Source of the DNA: Strigamia acuminata
Taxonomy: Eukaryota; Arthropoda; Chilopoda; Geophilomorpha; Linotaeniidae
Direction of reading: 5' to 3'
Assembly (NCBI GenBank): GCA_949358305.1
Contig: OX442314.1
Coordinates: forward strand, 19,461,060-19,525,059
Length of the DNA: 64,000 nucleotides
Made by a program: the position numbers and the translations under genes. The notes under the pieces are model-generated. The model was not told the DNA's origin, did no database searches, and was given only the letters and a program-made list of their open reading frames with translations. Shown here one piece after another: positions 1 through 11,800 of the stretch (its first letter is position 1; the number at the start of each line of letters is the position of its first letter).

Positions 1-142
1 AATTTTGTTTCGTTATAAAATTTAACTGCTCAACTCCTATTTATAGCGTAATAAACCATAACTTACGACCGTTTCTTCCCAACCTCTTAAAACTGCATCA
101 CAAATTTATACATTGCAAATTTACATCTTTAAAACTCCACAG

Positions 143-934
143 GTGCGTGACACGAGGCCAGATTTGGATGGATTAGGCTTCAATCGCGCTTCTATCTGCG
201 TGGGCAACAGCGAAGACTTAGCGGACAAATCTGTGAACAGTTTAGTCAACATGCGACTTCCGTCCGGTACCATCAAAGACGAAGAAGACGAAACCGAGGA
301 ATTAAGCGATAAGAAACTAATAGCTGATGCTGATTCAGTCAATTATCCAGGATTAAGAGAAGATTACGGTGCCCAGAATCGCGATCAATATGGATCCAGT
401 AACTTTTACTATCCACCATACTATTATTACCCAGCGCCCGAGAAAACAACCACGACCGAAAAACCCTACCATCATTATCCCTACTATTATTATCCAGAAC
501 CCCCCAAAACGACGACAGAAAAATCCCACTATTATCCGTATTACTATTATCCAGAACCACCCAAAACAACTACGGAAAAACCCAAATATCCCTATCCGTA
601 TCCTCCATACCCATATTATCCACCTTATTCGCAGTACCCACCGTATCCTTATTACGAGCCCCCCAAACCGACGACGACCGAAAAGCCGTATTACCCACCA
701 GCTAATGCCTACTATTATTATCCTTATCATAAAAGTCCAACTAGCAATAATATGTATGGTTATTCAAATAATTATTACAATGTGTCCTACGATCCACCGA
801 CACCGAATTATAAACCTATGGCTATATCGAATACCAAGGCTCCGACACCACCAAGTTACCATTATCCTTCGTACTATGCACCGCAGCAGCCGTCGAGCAA
901 TGATGAATCAAATTCTTACTCACGCCCATATTAA
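143..934 (+). CDS. Tyr/Pro-rich repeat protein, 3' terminal exon (partial)
   Basis: This is the last coding exon of a gene that starts left of the window. A pyrimidine-poor AG acceptor ends at 142 and the frame then runs open to TAA at 934, about 263 residues. The first 90 residues are acidic and not repetitive. The rest is a tandem array built on PYYYYPEPPKTTTEKP-like units (about four, imperfect), rich in Tyr and Pro with Thr clusters that could be O-glycosylated. Such composition is typical of secreted insect extracellular-matrix, cuticle or adhesive proteins, but no named domain is visible. No signal peptide is expected here because the 5' exons lie outside the window. An in-frame ATG at 113 lies in the presumed intron and is probably not used. 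The function is unknown; the exon call is firm, the protein class tentative. Confidence 0.65.
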   Translation: MRDTRPDLDGLGFNRASICVGNSEDLADKSVNSLVNMRLPSGTIKDEEDETEELSDKKLIADADSVNYPGLREDYGAQNRDQYGSSNFYYPPYYYYPAPEKTTTTEKPYHHYPYYYYPEPPKTTTEKSHYYPYYYYPEPPKTTTEKPKYPYPYPPYPYYPPYSQYPPYPYYEPPKPTTTEKPYYPPANAYYYYPYHKSPTSNNMYGYSNNYYNVSYDPPTPNYKPMAISNTKAPTPPSYHYPSYYAPQQPSSNDESNSYSRPY

Positions 935-1614
935 TTCTTGATTATTTCACAGTTTTGGAAATATCGATGTTTTTAATTTTAACAATGGCGCTTCATCGTG
1001 CTTGGCAAATTAAAGTATACAAATTAAACACATTTTGATCAATATTTTCGGGTTTCAGATTAAATTTGATGGAAAATCGAATCACTTACGTTTATTTCAG
1101 CAAAATTATGTTTTCAATCTTTTATTCGAATTTTTCAAGTACAAATATTAAATATTTCTTTGTTTAATTTTGTTTTTTTTATTAAGAAAATGGAATTTTA
1201 ATATTCAGCTTTTCCATGTTGTTCCTGTTAGAAGCAATTTTTTTTTAACAATGCTACAATGTCTATTTTCTCTGGTGATGTAAATGTTATTAATGGTAAC
1301 TTATAATGTGAGAAATCGTGCAAAATGATTATTTATGTTGTCAATTGTCAACTTAGATGCGGGAAAAATGTGTTTAACAATGAATCATCATTATTATTTT
1401 TACGTTTTTAATAAAATTAAAATATACCGTATAAACAAACCCTCATCAGTCCTAATTTCACTCTCGCCTATATATCCCAAATTATTAACTTTTTTTATAA
1501 ATAACACTATAAAATAATATTTATAAAATATATTATGTATGTATATATACCAAGCCTAAAGAAAAATAGAAGAAAAAAAATCAAACGCAGTTTTTATAAA
1601 CGAATTTACATAAA
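935..1614. other. 3' UTR and intergenic spacer
   Basis: AT-rich DNA after the stop of the Tyr/Pro-rich gene. It contains several AATAAA-like signals (for example near 1411), consistent with the 3' end of that transcript. I see no open frame with coding character and no RNA gene. Confidence 0.5.
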
Positions 1615-1729
1615 ATGCGCATGCGCATCGTACAGTCGCAGGTGTTCGCGATAGGAAACAAACCCAGTCCTACTCAGTTACCCAACCCAGTCTGCAGCTT
1701 TAGCGATAGCTTGACTGAAACGTGCTGTT
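1615..1729 (+). promoter_or_regulatory. Calbindin promoter / 5' UTR with NRF1-type palindrome
   Basis: The 14-base perfect palindrome ATGCGCATGCGCAT lies at 1615-1628. It contains the NRF1 / Erect-wing recognition core TGCGCATGCGCA. A TCAGTT initiator-like hexamer follows at 1674-1679, 54 bp before the calbindin ATG at 1730. NRF1/Ewg sites are known from neuronal and housekeeping promoters. Assigning this site to the calbindin gene is inference from position. Confidence 0.5.
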
Positions 1730-4700
1730 ATGGAGGAGGCATCAGAGAAACCCAAATCAGAGAAATGCAGCAATTTCATGCGCCAGTTTCGAGAGAAGGA
1801 TAGCCGTGAGTTGAAACAACTTACAGCCAATCAGTTTATGGAAGTGTGGAGTCATTACGACCGGGATGGTAAGTAAACAAGAACATCTGTTAACCTTCAA
1901 TCTTTTTATATCGCCTGAATAATTCATTTACAAACAATTTCAGCAAACGGCTACATTGAAGGTGGCGAACTCGATAGTTTTCTCCAGGAATTTGTTTCTA
2001 GTGTCAATTCGAGCGATGTTGGTCCAGAGGTAAACATGCAGTGTGTTATTGCAACCTAATTTCTTTATAAATGCACCATTTTTTTCTACGGGCGAGTAAA
2101 TGTGAATGTAATTGGTCCGAACTAGCTTCTCGTCGTGTTTAAATGTAAAATTTTAAAATCTGCTGACACTCACACTGATTATATTCCGGTATTGATCGCC
2201 GCAGTGCTCTTCCCAGCATCCTTCTGGTTGTTGCTATGACAACTTTAACCACTAGTTGCGCGCCGCAGTGCGGATGGGGATAACATAGGGCAGCGTTACA
2301 AATTATCAAATGACCGTGGTGCGTGCTAACTGGCTGCCGCCCATCATGAATTTTAGCTGCTGAAATTCTGTCACTTCGCGAACATAAATTTTTTTAAGGT
2401 CAAACAAACTTTTTTACAAAAAATGGCTTTACTGTCTTTAAAAAAAAATTGATAGCTCTTCCAAATACAAATAACACCTTAGTTCGAATTTGGAGATATA
2501 TTGAGACTTGTGGTCAGTTTTAATTCACTTTTCTGCTCAAAAATCCCTGGAAAAGGGTGGAGCTACGAGTTGCATAATTTAAGTTGAAGCAATTAACGTA
2601 AAAACTCATTAAACTTTAAACCAAAATATATGCACAACAAATAATGCATTACATGTATGGATTACGTGGAAAGCGTAATCAATCATCTTAATAAATGAAG
2701 GAAAAAAAATACTAGCAGAAAGATTTGTTTACATTTATCTCTTGTATTTTTAACGTTGTTTGCTCCGCTCCAAAATGTAATGCCGAGAAAACCACGCGTC
2801 AGTGCACTTGATCAAACAAAATTAAAAATTTGCATTCACAATTGCATTTTCCTCACTCCCAATCAGTTTTAAAACCCGTGCGTAGTATTGGTCAAATTGA
2901 TTTTTCCACGTTACGTTTCTTTAATCATGTTTTTGAATTTCGACTTAACCTTAATTACTCATGGGGATCGAAGCAGCCAATAAACCGAACCTTCTATAAT
3001 TAACGAAGAAAATTGTATCGAGAATTCCAAACAGCAGCGACTTTAAAACCCACAAGCACGAAGTAAATACATACTTGTTAATCCATAACCATAACACTTT
3101 AAACAAAAATTTAAACAAAAATTCAGCAACACCGTGATAATAATTGCTTGACCCCTTCAAGTAAAAACAGAAATGTTTTGGACAGCTTTTCCCTCTCCCT
3201 CTCCAACCCACCTTGTTTATTCTAAAAGAAAATAAATGTAATTTGTCAAGTTTAATTTTCCTTCAGGTGGTGTCTGAAGCAATGTTGGCTGAGATGAAAG
3301 AATGCTTTTTGGAAGCATACGATGATAATCAAGATGGAAAGATAGAAATTAGAGAGGTACAATGAGTAACCTTAAGGAAGTGCAAAGTATAAAATGTTTT
3401 GTTTGTATTAGTTGGCACAATTGCTACCAATGGAAGAGAATTTTTTGCTTCTTTTCCGATTTGATAACCCTCTCGAATCCAGCGTAGAATTTATGAAGAT
3501 ATGGCGCGAATACGACCGCGACAATAGCGGATTTATCGAAGCAGATGAACTCAAAGTTAATAAATCAATTAATCAAACCAAATTAAAAATTAAACACAAT
3601 ATTTTTAAACGCTAAAAAAATATACATTTATTCTGTAGAATTTTCTCGGTGATCTTCTGAAAGAAGCAAATAAAGAAGCCGAAGTATCAGCCGATAAACT
3701 GATCGAGTATACCGACAGTTTGGTAACTCCTCCCAAACCCCAATTCCAAAAACACATTCTAATAAATTCCTCCCAACATTACGTTTTAGTTGCAGATTTT
3801 TGATGCCAACAAAGACGGCAAATTGCAGCTGAGTGAAATGGCAAAGTAAGTATCCAACTAATAAGCCCAATAATCAATAAAAGTTGGCAATGATGCACGC
3901 TTGAAGCATGCGAAACAGGCGGCAACTGTCTATAATTAATTTGTAACAGCTTCTCATTAATAGTAGTGACCGTCTTTCACCCTTGCTCATTTCAGACTTC
4001 TGCCCGTTCGGGAGAATTTCCTTTGTAGGTCGGTTTTCAAGGTACATAACATAGCGTTGTGATTGTCAAGTGTTGTGTACAATGCATGTTATTCAAAGAC
4101 CTATCAAATATTATTGCTTCTTTTCTCCTATCCCCACCACACATTTTTGATAGTGTTGTCTAAGTATTTTTAGCTGTACAAAATCAATAATTAGAGGTCA
4201 CAAATGAAGACCCACTGCTATTGAAATCAATTTATATACTCTTGTTCGAGTCAAAAGAGTCCTTTCTCCCATTGGCCAAACCATTTTACTAACTGGTGTA
4301 GTGATCCAAAAAAAGACCCAAACACCAGAAATACATTACAATGTACAGATTACCATTGTTAGGAAATTGTTTGCTTTCCTGACAAAGCAACCAATAAACA
4401 GAACAAACACGATTTTTAAATTAAAAAGTGCACAAAACTTTATTTCCTAAATGGAAATAACATTTTGTAATAAAATACAATTAAAATTATATTAATTTAA
4501 ATGGTCATAATAATCTAAAAAATAAATAAAAATGAAAACTACTTCTCCAAGTGGTAGTATACAGTCTGGAGTTAGGAGTAATGAGGCTCGGCCAAAGGGA
4601 GAAAGGACTCTTTTGACTCGAACAAGAGGAAACAACACTTTTATTCATGTCTCATTCAGCTATTTATCCCATTCAAACACTCTTCTTTTTACAATCTTTT

Positions 4701-6455
4701 GTTTTCCGTTTTATCTTTAATCGTACCTTCCGAGTAAATCAAAAAGCCTTTCAAACTTACTTGCAATTTTTAAACAAAGCTGCCATTGTTATCAGCTGTA
4801 AATAGAAGAGCGGGCAGTTCAAGCGCTCGTTTTTAATTAAATGTGGTCAACTTTTAGATTAACATTAAAACTAATACGGAGTATTATGCAATATTACAAC
4901 AAAAGGTTAACAACAAGGGCCACCATTTATCACATCGCTCGTAAGCCAGGTTTCATCCAAGGTCTTTTCTAAACGCTTTGTTGACATAAAAGAAGCGAAC
5001 CCCAGGTGGTGTGGAGGTTTTCTCCAAGCTTAACAAAGATGCTGACCAAGATGAGAAAATCTCACAAAATAAAGAAATTCGCTCATTCGCGTGCCCAGGG
5101 GGTGCTATCATCTTCCCAACTCGGTTCACTGGCATTCGTCCATTAATGGCACCACAAAAATCCACTAAACCTCTACCACCCACTTAGACGGTCAGAAAAT
5201 GACGGTCTTGGCATTCCTAATGAGATAGTCGAAGGGTTACCATCAATTTCACCATTTTCGAAACACCTGACCTACTAACCCCTTTCCCATGATTCCCTTC
5301 ACAGCCCATCATCAGCGACCATGCTATGACCCCTCAACGGCACGGCCTAGCTTTGAACAATTAATGCTTTCACCTCTCAGCTTAATTGCTTGTATTTTGC
5401 AATAATTCCCGGAAAGATTCAAATAGATGAAACCCATACGATTCAAAAATACATTGAAATTATATTGCATGCTGTTTGTTTGCAAATGATAAGAATTTTT
5501 TCACTAGACCTTTGGAAAATCATGATGTAATGCCCATTGCCTCCGCCCACAATAATGTGACGTATTTTGAAATTGCATTGTGCATGGTTTTTCTCATAGA
5601 GGGGGGAAGGGGAGGCAACAATTGTTTTAAAATGCAGGAAAATGCAGGAAAAGTGCAATTTTCGTATAAAAAAAATGCAATGCTAAAGTTGAAATATTTG
5701 CTCCCTCACTACTCACCAGTTGCAGCATTGTTATGTTATATGTTCACATGATCTTATCACCTGACCTCATTTTTCCAAAGGTCTATTGTATACGGTGTTT
5801 AATGTATAAACAATATACGTAATTCTATGCTATATCATTTTGGAATGCATTGTATTGTGAAATATATTTTTGAACCATGTGAGGATGCAATGAGACATCT
5901 AGAAAAACATGAAATAATTATTATATTTATAATTTGTATTTACTTTTGTAATTCTTAACACTCAGATTGATGTTTTTGTAGCAAAAATAGAGGTATAAAT
6001 TTAACTCCTCCTATCGTTTTATCTTTCAGGGGGCCAGTAAACTGACAAAGAATGACATCGAACGAGTGTTTGCACTTTACGACCGAGTAAAAGACCGCCC
6101 ACGAACTTGTGGCTTAATAATCGATCTCATTAACTGTTTCTATAGGATCAAAATGGAACAATTGAGAACGAAGAATTAACAGGATTCCTCAAAGATTTAA
6201 TGGAGCTAGTTAAAAAGGTTAATGTTTTTCAGTAGTGTAAACTGTAAATAAATACAAGTGTAATTAACCAGCCCATTCATAAATTTCCTGCAGGATTACG
6301 ACGCGCAGGATCTGCAAGAATTCCACGATATCATAATGCAAGGTTGTGATTTCAACCACGATGGAAAAATCAACAGAAAAGAGCTTACCATGATACTATT
6401 GGCGCTCGCAAAGCACGCGCAAGATGAAGAGATGCTGGCTCAAAGCAAAAAGTAG
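1730..6455 (+). CDS. Cbp53E: Calbindin-32-like six-EF-hand Ca2+-binding protein
   Basis: Cytosolic calcium buffer/sensor of neurons and muscle, orthologous to Drosophila calbindin-32 (Cbp53E). Ten exons: 1730-1868, 1944-2029, 3267-3356, 3412-3555, 3639-3722, 3790-3845, 3996-4041, 6030-6086, 6146-6217, 6294-6455. Together they give 936 nt and 311 residues, almost exactly the family length. Six EF-hand loops are readable at residues 44-55, 94-105, 140-151, 186-197, 233-244 and 277-288. Each starts with Asp, has Gly at position 6 and ends with Glu. Conserved blocks include [20 protein letters not shown] and [13 protein letters not shown]. All introns are GT-AG; two donors are the weak GTTAAT. 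AATAAA signals lie at 6481-6490. Introns 2 (1.2 kb) and 7 (2.0 kb) are long and carry regulatory-looking motifs and repeats listed separately. The start is the first ATG of the frame and matches the expected N-terminus. Identification is very secure; the symbol follows the Drosophila orthologue. Confidence 0.95.
2230..2243 (+). promoter_or_regulatory. X-box (RFX-type) motif in calbindin intron 2
   Basis: GTTGCTATGACAAC matches the RFX X-box consensus RYYNYYWTRRNRAC at every position. It sits about 25 bp downstream of CTTCCCAGCATCC, which resembles half of a ZNF143/SBS promoter motif. The surrounding 2190-2290 is GC-richer than the rest of the intron. An internal promoter or enhancer is possible but unproven. 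Confidence 0.35.
4239..4628. repeat. Intronic inverted repeat (39-bp arms, 38/39 matching)
   Basis: Left arm 4239-4277 and right arm 4590-4628 are reverse complements with a single mismatch, separated by 312 bp. Weaker complementarity continues inward for about 20-25 bp. The pair lies in calbindin intron 7. I find no clear target-site duplication. It may be the termini of an old non-autonomous DNA transposon, or a hairpin able to form in the pre-mRNA. Confidence 0.7.
5467..5851. repeat. Dispersed repeat, copy 1 (shared with 57.09-57.21 kb)
   Basis: The left end (5467-5492) matches 57087-57112 at 24 of 26 positions, sharing GCATGCT and TTTGCAAATGATAA. The right end (5827-5851, ATGCTATATCATTTTGGAAT and on) matches 57184-57206 with small gaps. 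The interior differs in length, about 330 bp here and 70 bp there. This suggests two members of a short interspersed or MITE-like family, one deleted internally. Confidence 0.5.
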
Positions 6456-8862
6456 CAAGTATCGAAAAGAATCTTTCAAAAATAAATAAACCCTCCTTTC
6501 AAACGGCGACGTCTAAAAATCTTTAATGCCAAAAACCGGATGCTACCGGCATCTTTCTTCCCAAAAACTAAAGACAGCTAGAGATGGTTTCATCTCGCTC
6601 TTTCCATCCAATCATATTCATGTCTTTCAGTAATTTATTGTTGGCAAATAGTAAACTAAAATTCATAGGTTAGTTTATGTGACTATACATGTTTTAAGGA
6701 AGCAATTAACGAGAATCAAAACTTAATTAATTCGAAAATTATAACAGAACGAGAGCAGATATGGAAACCTCATTTAATCTATTAAAAACTATAATGAACC
6801 ATTTTATTCTTTTAAACTATATAGTTACACAATATTTGTATATTCAGACATTTGAGAGAAAATAAATTAATAATTTGAGTGTCATTTGTGTTTATTCATT
6901 ATTTTCACATAAATAACGCACGTTGCAAAAGCCATTACTACAAATCGATAATTGATCTGACCGCTCAACCCAGCAATTATCGCATTTTAATTTTAAATTA
7001 CACAAAAATAAAAAAATATACTCAGCGAGCTATAAATTTGTTAATCAATTTACCGGTTAAGCTTTAGGGGATTATAAACTAAATCCCCTTTTGCCCATCT
7101 CTTGTGATTTCTGTCACCATAATCGACGGTGAAGACGAGAGCATTTATTCAATAATTAATATTAACTTAATTGGATGGAAAATTTGATATCCTGCGTTAC
7201 GAATCACAGTTATCGGAAAACGATAAGTTCCCAAACGACAGCAATGCAGAAAACCCTGAACAAACAATAAAACAAAAATAAAAAAAATTCTTCTCCTTGT
7301 TTACTTTAATTGAGATCCTCAAATCGTTCTGAATTTGCATTCCTGCGCACTGCCACCGCGAGTGGTAATTATGTGTTATTTTTTTAAAAATCGACGAAAT
7401 TAAGACAATCAATTCAGTCGGCAAGTTACAAATTAAACTTTTGATAAAGTTCCTCTTTAAAAGTGCTTTCGGAGGAAACGGATTTCGATCCACGTCCACT
7501 GCACCGAAAAGATCTTGTGTCTTATATTGCTTATCCAATCGTATAGAAAGAAGAGACAACGTAAATAAACAGAAGTGCAACTTACAACTTTAATAAACTC
7601 AATTGATTTATTTGCCTATTTCCATGATAATGGTTCATAAACAAGCTTATGTTTAGTTAGCAATCACTTCGGCTGTATTTTCTAATCAATAAATGATTAA
7701 CTACCGCCAGTTTTGGCGCTTCTGAAAACAACTAACCAATTTGGCTTCGGCAGAAAAAATTCACCATGAAATTGCACCCAAAGGAAATTTTCAAATTTTG
7801 CATCACGAAACAGCGAACTTCGCATTTTATTCCGAGGTTTACCCAGGCCCTCGGCCGTTTGGCTTTGGTAAAGTGAAGAGTATTAGTTAATTGTGTTAAA
7901 GGTCAATAAATCAGTGCTTTGATATACCCGTGAAACCAATACCAATAAAGAATCCATTTACTGTCGTGTAACGAAAGGAAAAAAAAAATCGACAATTTTA
8001 AAGTGTACAATTTATTGTAAAGAAATTTCTTTCATGCAGTTCTTAAATCTTACAATTTCGATTTTCAGTTTTAAAGTTGCGTTTTTATTCTTTTTCCGGT
8101 GGAAATTAATTTTGCCACGACGGTGACGAAATATTTTTTTTTTCTATTAAATTTGAATATTCAGAATGGTGTTATAAATCATGTTTCTTTCATTCCTTAT
8201 CTCCACCTTACCTCGTAATGAAACGATGGTTTAGTCATAATTGGAGCTTTGTTTGAATTCCTCTAGCGTAAATGATTCTGTTACGCCCACCTAGACAGTC
8301 GAATGTGTATTGATTCCCAATTGATGACCTCAAAATATTATAAACGCTTTATTACGGTACCTTTAATATAATTCGAAATATAAGTCAACTGATTACCCAC
8401 GAATAAGCAAATTTTCTTCTTCACTGGAAAGCACAAAAGCGTGACATCACATCGCAATCAATATCACTTTCTAGCCAAAGACCAATACTAAATCGCATTC
8501 CCTGTGTGTTTCCAACAAAAATTTTCAATTTCCGCCCTCGAAATAAATTAGAAAAAATACATCCACACATTCCTCAAAAAAAAAAATATAAAAAAAAATG
8601 AAAAATCCATTATTTTTTTCTCCAAATTCCAAATTCCAAAAAAAAAAAGAAAAAAAAGAAAAAGAAAAGCTGAATAAATTTGCTCTCCGTAAACCCTTAT
8701 TCCCTCTAATTAACAATTTAGACTCAAATTTGCACAGCACGGAAGCCGAATACAAATTCGAACTTAACATTAACATCGGTCTACGAGTAGAAGCTTTCCG
8801 ATCAATACGAAAACACTGAGAAGTAGCATGCGAGTAGCACAGAGCATCGGTGTGCACCACCG
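6456..8862. other. Intergenic region between calbindin and the receptor gene
   Basis: AT-rich spacer that starts with the calbindin 3' UTR and ends in the receptor 5' UTR. Open frames here (for example 7197-7580 on the minus strand) have no coding character. No repeats or RNA genes were recognised. Confidence 0.5.
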
Positions 8863-11800
8863 ATGCGGACCTTGGCGCAACAGACAGTGCTCACCGTTCT
8901 AACGTTAGTACTCTCCGCTACATTTCTATACACAGGTGAACAAACAACATCACAACCGCGTCGAATACGTCACCAAAGGACCAGATTCGCCCATGCCCGA
9001 GAACGCACCAGAATCCACTCGCCGTGGAAAACTCCCGCTCCAACTCACACCTCAGCATCCTCCGCTCTAACCACCGACGTGACGGTTGAACATAAGTCTA
9101 TCGCCGAAGACCGCAACGACCTAGTAACAAAAATTCTACGCATGGTCGAGACCCAGCATGTAATGGGCGAAAACTGCACGGCAGGTACGGATTTAATTCT
9201 CGCTGACGGTGTCATAGCGAGCCCACGGTTTCGTCTCGAAGCAGACGTTGCCGTCAATCGTGCTAATTTCCTAACTCGTCTATGGAGATACGCACCCGAC
9301 GCTCTGCGCAACGCCGAATACATACTTTACGCCGGCGTACGTTCCATGATTGATTTCGACGACGATATTTTCGCAGCCGGTAACTGCTACGACTTAGGCG
9401 CATTCACCGAGGAATTGTTCTGCCCGTTCGCTTACAGACTCGCTAACGGCAGCGTAGTTGCCAAAGACCTTTCCGAAGAGTATAAGTACTTAAGTAATAC
9501 TTCCGAATGGTTTTACCGAGCGCGGACATCCGCTTATCGGGTTATAGCTAATATACCCGTTGCCTTACAAAAAGGTAAATATATTACACATCTTTTTTTT
9601 TACTTTTTACTATTTATCTCGTTAAGGGGATTCTTTCACCTCCTGTTGTTTTGTGGTGTCATAATGTCCGTAATATTGACTTTCTGTCAGCGTTAAAAGC
9701 CAATTTGACGACTAAATTGTGCCACGGTATTAAAAAACGTAACGAGCTCTTAAAATGCTCGTAGAAAATAAGTGAAGACTTACTAAGAATGTGTTCGACT
9801 TTGCAATCAGCTTATCGCTCCCAGGTTTCAGATAAAAGCAAAGGTGTATTTGGCTTTAAATGATGTCCCACGATACACATCTTTTTGATTAAAAATACGC
9901 TTTTCATAAAAGCAAATCAAAGTGTCACGAACAATAGAAGAGTTAGTTCACTCAAATGTTCCCGCATCCACAACTTATTCATAATTAAAAAGTTCCATAA
10001 GCACTTCGAAAACTCATTTAAAGTAATTAGTTTAAATCGCTCTAAGGATTTTTCACCTATCGTGCTTTTTTTTAAGTACATAAAAGGTCTTATTAGGTAC
10101 ACAAATGTTGTTTTTAGATACGTTAATAGTCCTTTTAGAGAAAAAAATACACATATAGTTGCACGAATGCATCTACCAGATGAAATGTCGAATAAAAAAA
10201 GAGATTGCATCTTCCGCGGAACAACTTTACACCTAATACATCCGTCTCCTTTTCCTTTTTTAGAGTGCCAAACGTTGGCACGGAAACAAACATAAATATT
10301 CATGACGCATGTTCGCCACAGTTTCAAGAAATCAAATTACCTCTTAACTGAAAAAACGAGGCGGCCAAATGTAAATAAAAGAGCATTTTTGTCACAAAAC
10401 CAAACACAATTTAAAATATTCCACCCTTAACGACTTAAAAATAGGCGAGAAAATATGAGTATTTACCGCTTTACCAGTTGCCACCCACATCTATTATTCA
10501 AGTAAAATAATAGAGAATGTTTCTTAGAAGCGACGATATGTGTGCTTACCAAGATAACTACAGTTCGCACCCGGTATCTTGATGCTAAATTCGTACTGCG
10601 TATCCCATTCTAATTCCAGTTGTTATTCAGCAGTATTAAGCCTAATATTAGACCTAATAATGCTAAAATAAAGTAAATAAACAACAATAAACTCATTATT
10701 AAAGTAATTTACAGCTTAGTACCAAAATATTTTTATTTATTTACCTTATTTTTTGCATTATTAGGCCTAATATTAGGCTTAATACTGCTAAATAACAACT
10801 GGAATTAGAAAATCGTCTGCGCAGAATGAGATGCGCACTACGGATTTATAGTATCAAGATGCCGAGCGCAAACTGTAGACTTTATTCTCTTTAGGCTTTA
10901 TTTCCTCTAAGATATTCAATTTCTTTGTTTCCATTTCACGTTGAATTATTCATGTACCGTAGTCAAATTTCTTATGTTTTCACATGATGTTGTCGTTTCT
11001 CACTCTCAAGAATACAGAAATTTGTCCCTGCAGGTCGTTTGCCATGAAAAAAATCCTTCCCTACATATTTACAGACCTTTAAATGTAAATAGATTCAATT
11101 TTAAGTTTATATACATATTTATGCCTACGTTTCCACAATCTCAAGTTTGGGTACAATTAGGTTCGGAGGGAAACCCCTGAGTGGAGCCCTCCATTTTAAA
11201 GCTCTCAACCGTGCTGTGAGACGTGCACAACATTCGTGTTTAAAGTAGACCCCTAAGTGTAGCCTTTTCAAGCCTTTCAACCATCTTCATTTCATGGCTG
11301 TCATGTGTGCACAACGCAACCGCATTGTTGCATTGTGCGCGGAGTGTGACTAGTTAGTCGAACTTAAATCAATCAAAAATATACGATTCTTGGATTTTGT
11401 GATTTTGTATTAATGACAAAATCAATCATTTTTGATGCCGTCGAATTCAATCGCAGGACATTGCATTTGTGCGATTTAAAGGTTCTAAAAATAGCCACAT
11501 AACCCAACCAACCGATATTAAAAGAAAAAACTGTTTAAATTCCTTACAAAAAAAACGAAAATGACAACATTTTACACTGAAACTTCCGGAGTTGTTTGTT
11601 GGTTTAGCCAGCTAACACGAATTCAAAAATACTTCGGTGCTTTGCCATTTATTTGTGATGACCAGATTGGCCACATTTGTTAGATTTAATTGTTGTAAAT
11701 TATCATTTGTTTGACGTTTTATCCAAGTTTGTAATGTTTGCGACACGTTATGCGCGTGTCATTCTATTGTTGTAAAAACTTTTTCTGAAGAGTAAAGACG

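Noticed and set aside
339-730. Minus-strand ORFs rich in Ile, Arg, Trp and Asp opposite the Tyr/Pro-rich exon
   Set aside because: They are antisense images of the TAY/CCN codon repeats; composition is wholly explained by the plus-strand gene.
9885-10327. Two overlapping 136-codon ORFs on opposite strands in receptor intron 1
   Set aside because: No start context, domain or splice continuity. Both sit in intronic DNA between validated exons, so chance is the simplest reading.
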